Assembly (NCBI GenBank): GCA_938092195.1
Contig: CALKHD010000190.1
Coordinates: 1-6,117 of the forward strand
DNA: 6,117 nt
Direction: 5' to 3'
DNA from: an uncultured Flavobacteriales bacterium
GTDB lineage: Bacteria > Bacteroidota > Bacteroidia > Flavobacteriales_D > Sanyastnellaceae
In this document: positions 1 to 6,117 of the stretch, piece after piece
How positions within the stretch are numbered: position 1 is the first letter of the stretch
How the letters are laid out: every line of letters begins with the position of its first letter
Notes under the pieces: model-generated
Seen by the model: the letters and a program-made list of their open reading frames with translations, nothing else
Database searches by the model: none
What the model was told of the DNA's origin: nothing
Program-made: the position numbers and the translations under genes

Positions 1-1345
1 CGACATCACCACTTCGCACACCTACAACCGCGTCAAGGATGAGGTGTGGCAATTGTTGGGCAAGGTGTCCAAGTTTGGGCCAGATGCCCAAACCATTGCT
101 TCCAAGGTGAGCGACATGGTGAAGGGCTCCTTGCTGAAGCAGTCCAACCTGTTCGAGTCCCTCAACTTTCGCTATTTCGGGCCCATTGATGGCCACGACG
201 TGGAGCAAGTTGAGCACGTTCTGCGTGATCTCAAAGACATTCCAGGGCCCAAGATTTTACACTTGTTGACGACCAAGGGCAAGGGTTACGCTCCTGCAGA
301 AGCGGGAAGTCCCACCCAATGGCATGCCCCGGGTCTGTTCAACAAGGAAACGGGCGAAATCATCAAGGTGGTTCCCAAATCACCAGAGCCCCCGAAGTAC
401 CAAGATGTATTTGGCCACACCATCATTGAGTTGGCCGAAAAGGATGAGCGCATTGTTGGGGTCACCCCCGCCATGCCCACTGGGTCTTCACTGAAATTCA
501 TGATGGAAGCCATGCCCGGGCGCGCATTTGACGTGGGCATCGCCGAGCAACACGCGGTGACTTTTTCAGCGGGAATGGCCACACAGGGGTTGGTTCCATT
601 TTGCAACATCTACAGCTCTTTCATGCAGCGGGCTTACGATCAGGTGTTGCACGACGTGGCGCTTCAAAACCTGCACGTGGTGTTCTGTTTGGACCGCGGA
701 GGCGTAGCTGGTGCCGATGGCCCCACCCACCACGGAGTCTATGATTTGGCGTTCATGCGTTGCATTCCAAACATGATTGTGAGTGCGCCCATGAATGAGG
801 AGGAGCTGCGCAACCTCATGTACACAGCATCGGCTGACGACCACGGGCCGTTCAGCATTCGCTATCCCCGAGGAAAGGGTGTGATGACGGAGTGGAAAAC
901 CCCCTTGCGCAAAATCAAGGTGGGCACTGGCCGCAGGGTTCGCTCCGGCGAAGACGTGGCGATTTTGGGCATCGGTCACCAGGGCAACCATGCGCTCAAG
1001 GCCGCAGAACAGCTGTCCGAAGATGGCATTTCAGCGGCCATGTACGACATGCGGTTTGTGAAACCATTGGACGAAACCCTGCTGCACGAAGTGTTCGGCA
1101 AATTCGACAAAGTCATCACCGTTGAAGACGGTTGCATCCAAGGAGGTATGGGAAGCGCTGTGCTTGAATTTGCTGCAGACCAAGGCTACAAAGCGCAAGT
1201 CGTCAGGCTGGGTGTTCCCGACCGGTTCATTGAGCATGGCACGCAATCCGAGCTGTACACCGAGTGTGGGTACAACACAGATGACATATCGGCGGCCGCC
1301 AGAAAGATGATTGGCGCTTCTCGCGCGGGCATCAAGGTGGGCTGA
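1..1345 (+). CDS. dxs: 1-deoxy-D-xylulose-5-phosphate synthase, 5'-truncated by the window edge
   Basis: DXS is a cytosolic thiamine-diphosphate enzyme that condenses pyruvate with glyceraldehyde 3-phosphate to give 1-deoxy-D-xylulose 5-phosphate, the entry step of the MEP isoprenoid pathway. The reading frame is open from base 2 to the TGA at 1343-1345, giving 447 visible residues. Family members are about 620-640 residues, so roughly 190 N-terminal residues, including the GDG thiamine-diphosphate/Mg motif, lie upstream. Visible landmarks are the RYFGPIDGHD motif (about 170-200), the pyrimidine-binding segment DVGIAEQHAV with the catalytic glutamate at 545-547 (E. coli Glu370), GADGPTHHG with the histidine at 728-730 (E. 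coli His431), and RYPRG at 860-874. The C-terminal transketolase domain follows and ends normally. No frameshift or lost catalytic residue is seen. The GTG at 44 is an internal valine codon, not the start. The next gene begins 45 bases downstream in the same frame, so the two may share a transcript. Confidence 0.97.
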   Translation, partial: DITTSHTYNRVKDEVWQLLGKVSKFGPDAQTIASKVSDMVKGSLLKQSNLFESLNFRYFGPIDGHDVEQVEHVLRDLKDIPGPKILHLLTTKGKGYAPAEAGSPTQWHAPGLFNKETGEIIKVVPKSPEPPKYQDVFGHTIIELAEKDERIVGVTPAMPTGSSLKFMMEAMPGRAFDVGIAEQHAVTFSAGMATQGLVPFCNIYSSFMQRAYDQVLHDVALQNLHVVFCLDRGGVAGADGPTHHGVYDLAFMRCIPNMIVSAPMNEEELRNLMYTASADDHGPFSIRYPRGKGVMTEWKTPLRKIKVGTGRRVRSGEDVAILGIGHQGNHALKAAEQLSEDGISAAMYDMRFVKPLDETLLHEVFGKFDKVITVEDGCIQGGMGSAVLEFAADQGYKAQVVRLGVPDRFIEHGTQSELYTECGYNTDDISAAARKMIGASRAGIKVG

Positions 1346-1390
1346 AAACCTTGGGTTGCGGCAGCGATTCGGCAAGGCGAACTTCGAAGA

Positions 1391-1894
1391 ATGGAAGATC
1401 CCATCCGCAATCGCGTCGAAGAAAGCGGTCTCGTTCAATTGGACTTGTCCCAAATTCTGGCAGCAAGAACCTTGAAGGGCCTGGATGTCGCTCCTCAGTT
1501 GTGGCAAGGGTTGGCCATTCGCGAATCGGATTTCCGAGCGTGGGTTTCAGGTCTGAACCCCGCTGATTACTCAGGAGCGGATGTGGCTGTGCATTGCAGC
1601 AAAGAGGCCATTGTCCCGGAGTGGGCTTGGATGTTGGTAGCGTCGGCCTTGGAGTCGGAAGCCGCCAGTGTGCATGCATGTGATCCAGAGGGCCTGTCTG
1701 CGGCAGTTTTGATGCGCATCGCAGAAGAATTGGACCTCGGTGAATTTGAGGGAAAGCGGGTGGTGGTGAAAGGGTGTGGATTGAAGTCCGGTCCAGGTCC
1801 AGCCATGCGCATTGTCGAACGCCTTCAGCCCGTGGTGAAGGCCCTGATGTTCGGAGAGCCGTGCAGCACAGTTCCCGTGTACAAGTCGCGTTGA
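1391..1894 (+). CDS. DUF2480 family protein (function unknown)
   Basis: A complete 167-residue protein with no signal peptide or membrane segment, so probably cytosolic. I assign it to DUF2480 from the pattern I remember for the family: an N-terminal NRVEESGLVQLDL segment, HCSKEAIVPEWAWML (residues 68-82), VVVKGC (124-129) and the C-terminal signature GEPCSTVPVYK (155-165). Length and gene ends fit the family. It has four cysteines (69, 97, 129, 158), and three of them (69, 129, 158) sit inside these motifs. That would suit metal or iron-sulfur binding or a redox role, but this is inference. From memory, homologues in other Bacteroidota can lie beside SUF iron-sulfur assembly genes; here the neighbours are dxs and polA. 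ATG 1391 is the first start codon in this frame after the dxs stop. No Shine-Dalgarno sequence precedes it, which is usual in this phylum. The 45-base spacing from dxs and 55 bases to polA make co-transcription plausible. Confidence 0.9.
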   Translation: MEDPIRNRVEESGLVQLDLSQILAARTLKGLDVAPQLWQGLAIRESDFRAWVSGLNPADYSGADVAVHCSKEAIVPEWAWMLVASALESEAASVHACDPEGLSAAVLMRIAEELDLGEFEGKRVVVKGCGLKSGPGPAMRIVERLQPVVKALMFGEPCSTVPVYKSR

Positions 1895-1949
1895 CAAGCC
1901 GTCTCTGAACCGAGGTTTCGCAAAGGGTTGGGCCTAATTTGCCGACCCC

Positions 1950-4811
1950 ATGTTGACCGAAGAATCCGACAAGAAGCTCTTTCTGCTCGACGCTTATGCC
2001 CTCATCTTCCGGGCGTACTACGCGTTCATCCGCAATCCGCGCATCAACAGCAAAGGACAAAACACCAGTGCTGTTTTTGGCTTCACCACGACAGTTTTGG
2101 ACGTGCTGCGCAATGAAAAACCCACGCACATTGCCATCGTTTTCGACCCGCCGGGTCCCACGTTTCGCCACGAGGAGTATTCCGAATACAAGGCCAATCG
2201 AGACGAAACGCCAGAAGACATCCGGGCCAGCGTGCCTTGGATTCACGAGGTCGCCGAGGCTTTGCAAATCCCCACCATCACGGTCCCTGGATTCGAGGCG
2301 GACGACACCATTGGCTGTCTGGCTGGAATGGCCGAACGCGAAGGGTTCGATGTGTACATGATGACGCCAGACAAAGACTATGCTCAGCTGGTGACGGAGA
2401 AGGTGAGGATGTTTCGACCGGGTCGTTCAGGAAACCCTCCAGAGGTTTGGGGGCCACCTGAGATTTGTGAGCGGTTTGGCATCGATCACCCCGATCAGGT
2501 GATTGACTTGCTGGGCTTGATGGGGGACAGCGCCGATAACATTCCAGGGGTGCCCGGCATTGGCCCCAAGACGGCGGCAAAGCTGCTGACCAAGTACGGT
2601 TCAATGGAGATTTTGTTGGACTCCACTGAAGACTTGAAAGGCAAGCAAAAAGAGAACCTCGAAAATTTCAGGGAACAGGCATTGCTGTCCAAGCGGCTGG
2701 CCACGATTGCCCTCGATGTCCCTGTTGAGCCTGACTTCGAGGCCATGAAGTTGAATGCACCCAATGCGACCAAGCTGTCCGAGGTATTTGAAGCCTTGGA
2801 GTTCCGAACCTTGGCCCGGCGAATTTTGGGTTCCGCTGCACCGGCGCCCAGTGCCGCGTCAGCCCCTCAGAATGCCCCGACGGCATCGGCAGCGGAGGGT
2901 CCGGAACAGAGTCAAATGGACATGTTTGGAGCTGGGGCATCCGGCACACCTGAAGCAGAAGAGGGGGCATTGTCCTCCTTCGATGCCGATGCCGTGGACT
3001 ATCGTCTTGCGGATTCACCCGAAGGCTGGGCAGAATTGTTGGCCGCCATCGCGGGTGTCGATCAATTTGCCTTCGATACCGAAACCACAGGACTCGACAC
3101 GCGAACGGCGCGTTTGGTGGGAATGAGTTTTTCGGTGAAGCCAGGAACGGGGTGGTATGTGCCAGTGCCCTTGGGCGAAGCGGATGAGCCCCAGTCCAAG
3201 GACCCGAAAGTCCGTGAAGTTTTGGGTGCATTTTCCGCCATTTGGACTGCGAAAGACAAGGTTCTGGTGGCCCAGAATTGGAAGTATGACCACAAGGTGA
3301 TGCTCGCCGCTGGGATCCACGTGGAGTGCCAGGTGTATGACACCATGTTGGCCCACTATGTCCTCCAGCCCGACTTGAAGCACGGCATGGATTATTTGGC
3401 CGAGGTGGAATTGGGGTACAAAACCATCCCCATCACAGACTTGATTGGAAAGCGGGGCAAGAATCAAAAAACCATGGCGGACATCGCCCCTGATCGGGTG
3501 AAGGATTACGCTTGTGAAGACGCGGACATCACCCTCAGGCTGGCCGAAGTCTTCTCGGAGAGGATGCCAGCGGATTCCCCTGAGCGTCGGATTTTGAATG
3601 AACTGGAGATGCCATTGGTTCCTGTCTTGGCCGATATGGAGCTGGAGGGCGTGCGGCTCGATGTAGAGGCCTTGCACAACATGGCCAAGGGTTTGGAAGA
3701 GGACTTGGGGAAGTTAAAGGAGTCCATTCAGAACCATGCTGGGGTCCCGTTCTCCATCGATTCACCTCGACAATTGGGGGAGGTTTTGTTCGATCACCTC
3801 GTGATCTCCGAAAAGGCGAAAAAGACCAAGACCGGTCAGTATGCCACCGGGGAAGACATCCTTCAGAAGTTGGTGGGCACCCACCCCATTGTGAGCGAAG
3901 TCTTGGAATACCGGCAATTGAACAAGTTGCTGTCCACGTACGTGAGGCCCTTGCCTGAACTGGTGGACCCGAACACCCAGCGCGTGCACACTCAGTACAT
4001 GCAGGCTGTGGCAGCGACGGGTCGCTTGAGCAGCACCCACCCCAACTTGCAAAACATCCCCATTCGCACCGCGCGTGGCAGGGAGATTCGCAAGGCCTTT
4101 GTGCCCAGAGACGCAGACCATGTCTTGCTCGCAGCAGACTACAGCCAAGTGGAATTGAGGATCGTGGCTGCATTGAGCGGTGACCGGGGCTTGTGTCAAG
4201 CCTTTCTCGACGGCGCAGACATCCATACGGCCACGGCGGCCAAGGTGTTTGGCATTTCGCCCGAAGAGGTGGATAGAGGACAGCGAAGCCAGGCCAAGGC
4301 GGTGAACTTTGGCATCCTTTATGGCCAAGGGGCCTTTGGGTTGGCCGAGACGCTCAAGATTCCACGGCGTGAAGCCAAGGCGATTATCGAAGCCTACTTC
4401 GCAGAATTTCCAGACCTCAAGGCCTACCAAACACAGGTGGTCGAGACGGCCAAGGAAAAAGGCTACGTGGAAACCGTTTTGGGCCGTAAACGATGGCTTC
4501 CCGACATCACATCGGCCAATGCGGTGGTGCGCGGTTTTGCCGAAAGGAATGCCGTCAACGCCCCCATCCAAGGGTCTGCCGCAGACATCATCAAGGTGGC
4601 CATGGTGCGCATTCACAAGGCCATTCAGGAGGAAGGACTCAGCGCCAGAATGATCCTTCAGGTTCACGATGAATTGGTGTTTGACGTCCCAAAATCCGAG
4701 GCGGAAGCCTTGTCCCAATTGGTCAAAACCCACATGGAAAAAGCGGTAGAACTCGCTGTACCACTCGAGGTAGAAATTCAAACGGGGGCCGATTGGTTAG
4801 AAGCCCACTGA
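1950..4811 (+). CDS. polA: DNA polymerase I (5' nuclease, 3'-5' exonuclease and polymerase domains)
   Basis: Full-length 953-residue family A polymerase for Okazaki-fragment processing and gap-filling repair. The 5' nuclease domain (about 1-295) has its acidic metal ligands: Asp14, Asp66, Glu116/Asp118/Asp119, Asp141/Asp143 and Asp193/Asp196, followed by the helix-hairpin-helix PGVPGIGPKTAAKLL. An Ala/Pro/Gly-rich linker (about 295-345) contains QMDMF (322-326), which resembles a sliding-clamp motif. The 3'-5' exonuclease domain (about 350-550) keeps Asp376/Glu378, Asn443/Asp447 and Tyr520/Asp524, so proofreading should be active, unlike Taq polymerase. The polymerase domain has TGRLSS (690-695), motif A with Asp730, motif B with Arg779, Lys783, Phe787 and Tyr791, and motif C with His906/Asp907/Glu908. 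Phe787 corresponds to E. coli Phe762, predicting discrimination against dideoxynucleotides. An in-frame TAA at 1935-1937 makes ATG 1950 the first ATG available, and it gives the expected N-terminus. No disruption is seen. Confidence 0.99.
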   Translation: MLTEESDKKLFLLDAYALIFRAYYAFIRNPRINSKGQNTSAVFGFTTTVLDVLRNEKPTHIAIVFDPPGPTFRHEEYSEYKANRDETPEDIRASVPWIHEVAEALQIPTITVPGFEADDTIGCLAGMAEREGFDVYMMTPDKDYAQLVTEKVRMFRPGRSGNPPEVWGPPEICERFGIDHPDQVIDLLGLMGDSADNIPGVPGIGPKTAAKLLTKYGSMEILLDSTEDLKGKQKENLENFREQALLSKRLATIALDVPVEPDFEAMKLNAPNATKLSEVFEALEFRTLARRILGSAAPAPSAASAPQNAPTASAAEGPEQSQMDMFGAGASGTPEAEEGALSSFDADAVDYRLADSPEGWAELLAAIAGVDQFAFDTETTGLDTRTARLVGMSFSVKPGTGWYVPVPLGEADEPQSKDPKVREVLGAFSAIWTAKDKVLVAQNWKYDHKVMLAAGIHVECQVYDTMLAHYVLQPDLKHGMDYLAEVELGYKTIPITDLIGKRGKNQKTMADIAPDRVKDYACEDADITLRLAEVFSERMPADSPERRILNELEMPLVPVLADMELEGVRLDVEALHNMAKGLEEDLGKLKESIQNHAGVPFSIDSPRQLGEVLFDHLVISEKAKKTKTGQYATGEDILQKLVGTHPIVSEVLEYRQLNKLLSTYVRPLPELVDPNTQRVHTQYMQAVAATGRLSSTHPNLQNIPIRTARGREIRKAFVPRDADHVLLAADYSQVELRIVAALSGDRGLCQAFLDGADIHTATAAKVFGISPEEVDRGQRSQAKAVNFGILYGQGAFGLAETLKIPRREAKAIIEAYFAEFPDLKAYQTQVVETAKEKGYVETVLGRKRWLPDITSANAVVRGFAERNAVNAPIQGSAADIIKVAMVRIHKAIQEEGLSARMILQVHDELVFDVPKSEAEALSQLVKTHMEKAVELAVPLEVEIQTGADWLEAH

Positions 4812-4864
4812 TTGCGCAACCTTTCTTTGAATCCCGGCGTAAATCTGAACGTTGTGGGTTCTTC

Positions 4865-4902
4865 TGGAAGCCACTTCTTCCGCTTCCACCTTTCAAGGAG
4901 GA
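4865..4902 (+). promoter_or_regulatory. Hairpin plus orphan Shine-Dalgarno sequence in the polA downstream gap; possible small RNA pseudoknot
   Basis: The 165 bases between polA and the lipoprotein gene hold no gene I can support. Within them, TGGAAGC (4865-4871) pairs perfectly with GCTTCCA (4882-4888) around a 10-base loop. Loop bases TCTTCC (4876-4881) can pair with GGAGGA (4897-4902, one G-U), which lies inside a perfect AAGGAGG at 4895-4901. Together these fit an H-type pseudoknot with connecting loops of 4, 0 and 8 bases. There is no T-run after the hairpin, so it is a poor intrinsic terminator. No start codon lies at ribosome-binding distance after AAGGAGG; the next gene starts 75 bases on. 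It could be a leader or 3'-end structure, or chance pairing in a purine/pyrimidine-skewed stretch. I see no good match to the Bacteroidota promoter pattern (TTG, spacer, TAnnTTTG) in this gap; the nearest AT-rich block is TATATAAC at 4954-4961. Confidence 0.2.
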
Positions 4903-4976
4903 TAACTTTCCCCAAGACGGACCACCTGCACCCCAGCAAGGGTTCACTTTGTGTATATAACAAACCTGGAATCTCA

Positions 4977-5909
4977 ATGAGACGCGCATACGCACGATTG
5001 ATGCCCCAACGGAAGTCCTCCGCATGGGTAGCCATGCCCTTGATGTTGCTCCTTTTTGGATGCGGCGAAGCTGCCCCTGATCAGGGCGATGCTGGCAGTG
5101 GCACTGCCACAGAGCAAACCATGGAATCTGAGGGAATGATGCCTGCCCGCAGGCAGAAGGCCTTCAAGAAAATTTTCTTTGCGGTTCCTTCTCCCATCGA
5201 AACCGCCATGCTGCTGGAGCGAAGTGGCATTCGATTTGACGCCGAGGCGTTGAATGAGGTGGAAAAAGCCACAGGCTATGCCACCACAGAATCACAGGCC
5301 GTGAACCTCGGCATCTATGCAGGTGACCTGAGCTACAGCGTGATCTTCAATCAAAATCAGCAATCTGTGGATTACCTGAACACCTGCCGCCGTCTTTGCG
5401 ATGGATTGGGTGTAGGCGACATCATCAGCGCTGACTTGATTGCCCGGGCCGACAACAACCGCGATGTGCGGGACTCCCTGGTGAGCATTGTGACCGAGAC
5501 TTTTTACGAGTTAAACGGCCGCTTCAGTGAGAACGGCATGGAAGAGGTCAGCGGCCTGATGGCAGCAGGCGGATGGATCGAGGGGGTTTACTTGGGCACA
5601 CGTCGATTGGACACCGCCACAGAAGACCTGAAGCTTCGAATCGCAGAGCAAAAGATGACCTTGGAGAACCTCCTTGGGTTGGTCGACAGCTATGCCCCAA
5701 CGGAGGCACTGACCAACATGAAGGAAGCCCTTCGTGAAATCGAAACTGCATTTGCCGGAGTGCGCATCACAGAAAACGATGCCGCCTCTACTGCAGAAGA
5801 AGACGGAACAGTGGTGATCAGCGGCGGGCCCATGGTTGAGTATGACCAGGCCACTTTGACGGCCATTTCAGAATCTGTGGCCAAGATTCGTAACCAATAC
5901 GCACAGTGA
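4977..5909 (+). CDS. Conserved Bacteroidota lipoprotein of unknown function
   Basis: A 310-residue protein with a lipoprotein signal peptide: basic N-terminus, hydrophobic stretch AWVAMPLMLLLFG (16-28) and lipobox LFGC with the lipidated cysteine at residue 29. An acidic, Ala/Gly/Thr-rich spacer follows (30-58). The globular part begins near KKIFFAVPSPIETAMLL (64-80). Its pattern, including AVNLGIYAGDLSYSVIFNQ (108-126), ETFYELNGRFSENG (174-187) and GGWIEGVYLGT (198-208), matches a family I recall from many Bacteroidota as an uncharacterised exported protein. It is probably mostly helical and anchored in the envelope. The residues after the cysteine (GEAAPD) do not clearly match the known surface-export signal, so inner versus outer face is open. 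ATG 5001 is an equally possible start and gives a more typical short signal peptide. The frame is open back to a TTG at 4812, but those extra 55 residues would bury the signal peptide and are unlikely. The gene downstream is probably co-transcribed. Confidence 0.85.
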   Translation: MRRAYARLMPQRKSSAWVAMPLMLLLFGCGEAAPDQGDAGSGTATEQTMESEGMMPARRQKAFKKIFFAVPSPIETAMLLERSGIRFDAEALNEVEKATGYATTESQAVNLGIYAGDLSYSVIFNQNQQSVDYLNTCRRLCDGLGVGDIISADLIARADNNRDVRDSLVSIVTETFYELNGRFSENGMEEVSGLMAAGGWIEGVYLGTRRLDTATEDLKLRIAEQKMTLENLLGLVDSYAPTEALTNMKEALREIETAFAGVRITENDAASTAEEDGTVVISGGPMVEYDQATLTAISESVAKIRNQYAQ

Positions 5910-5913
5910 ACGT

Positions 5914-5919
5914 AAAGGA
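5914..5919 (+). promoter_or_regulatory. Ribosome binding site (AAAGGA) of the downstream secreted-protein gene
   Basis: AAAGGA ends 7 bases before ATG 5927, good spacing for a Shine-Dalgarno sequence, and it supports that ATG as the start. The other starts in this window have no comparable sequence, in keeping with the weak use of Shine-Dalgarno pairing in Bacteroidota. Confidence 0.4.
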
Positions 5920-5926
5920 CAACGCC

Positions 5927-6117
5927 ATGACTGCGATTAGAAAATACTCCCTCGCTGCTTTTTCCCTCCTGATGGTGCTTTTCAGCGCTTCAGAGACTGC
6001 AGCCCAATGCCGGACATTCACCAAGAAGCGCTGCCTTCCTCAACTGGAAGAGTATGTGCAGAATGACAATTACAACACGGCCGTTCTGATCCCTGGAGAT
6101 GAGGCCGAGTTGGAGCT
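5927..6117 (+). CDS. Secreted protein of unknown function, N-terminal fragment cut by the window edge
   Basis: Only 63 residues plus two bases are visible. The N-terminus is a typical Sec signal peptide: basic residues MTAIRKY, the hydrophobic core SLAAFSLLMVLFSA (8-21), then a likely signal peptidase I site near ETAAQ (23-27). The cysteine at 28 lacks a proper lipobox before it, so a lipoprotein is unlikely. The mature start CRTFTKKRCLPQLEEYV (28-44) has two cysteines eight residues apart and resembles an uncharacterised family I recall in Bacteroidota, which often follows a KKIF-type lipoprotein as here; that memory needs a search to confirm. The gene starts 17 bases after the lipoprotein stop and has its own Shine-Dalgarno-like sequence, so the pair very probably forms one transcription unit acting in the cell envelope. 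No domain or function can be assigned from this fragment. Confidence 0.8.
   Translation, partial: MTAIRKYSLAAFSLLMVLFSASETAAQCRTFTKKRCLPQLEEYVQNDNYNTAVLIPGDEAELE

Noticed and set aside
44..46. GTG as a dxs start codon
   Set aside because: The frame continues upstream with conserved DXS sequence (ITTSHTYNRVKDE), so the gene is truncated by the window rather than starting here.
1349..1377. Inverted repeat CCTTG/CAAGG between dxs and the DUF2480 gene
   Set aside because: A 5-bp stem with a 19-base loop and no T-run is within chance expectation.
1891..1941. Promoter for polA: TTGACA at 1891-1896 and TAATTTG at 1935-1941
   Set aside because: The two elements are 38 bases apart, far too long a spacer; the second lacks one base of TAnnTTTG and would leave almost no leader before ATG 1950.
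1332..2267. Antisense open frame of 311 codons across the end of dxs, the DUF2480 gene and the start of polA
   Set aside because: It overlaps three well-supported genes on the other strand, and its product is Pro/Arg-rich with no family resemblance.
3762..4781. Antisense open frame of 339 codons opposite the polA polymerase domain
   Set aside because: It lies wholly opposite conserved PolA motifs, shows no recognisable domain, and is the kind of frame that codon bias opens on the opposite strand.
4865..4893. Intrinsic terminator after polA
   Set aside because: The stem is only 7 bp with a 10-base loop and is followed by CCTTTC rather than a T-run.
4812..4976. N-terminal extension of the lipoprotein to a TTG start immediately after polA
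   Set aside because: It would put 55 residues ahead of a clear lipoprotein signal peptide; ATG 4977 or 5001 fits export.

Overview
The window looks like chromosome of a member of the Bacteroidota. Two things point that way. The second gene encodes a DUF2480 protein, a family I know essentially only from that phylum. The DXS and PolA sequences also carry Bacteroidota-style signatures, such as the DXS stretch around KVSKFGP and the PolA N-terminus with LFLLDAYALIFRAYYAF. G+C is a little over half by eye, rather high for the phylum, so the exact order is left open. All five genes are on the + strand. No tRNA, rRNA, mobile element, CRISPR array or long repeat is visible.

Layout. Positions 1-1345 hold the C-terminal roughly 70% of dxs, the first enzyme of the MEP isoprenoid pathway. 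Positions 1391-1894 hold a small DUF2480 protein of unknown function with three cysteines in conserved motifs. Positions 1950-4811 hold a complete polA, DNA polymerase I, with all three catalytic domains apparently active. The gaps between these three genes are 45 and 55 bases with no convincing promoter or terminator, so they may be co-transcribed. A 165-base non-coding gap (4812-4976) follows. It holds a short hairpin, an unusually perfect Shine-Dalgarno-like sequence with no start codon after it, and a possible small pseudoknot joining the two. Then comes a second pair: a lipoprotein of about 310 residues (4977-5909) and, 17 bases later, the start of a secreted protein cut by the window edge (5927-6117). 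Both belong to conserved Bacteroidota envelope families without an assigned role, as far as I can tell.

The first three genes are housekeeping functions (isoprenoid precursors, an unknown, DNA repair and Okazaki-fragment processing) with no shared pathway. The last two probably act together in the cell envelope. I found no defence system or other multi-gene novelty. The points most worth a second look are a sliding-clamp-type motif in the PolA linker, the cysteines of the DUF2480 protein, the structured gap after polA, and the uncharacterised envelope pair.
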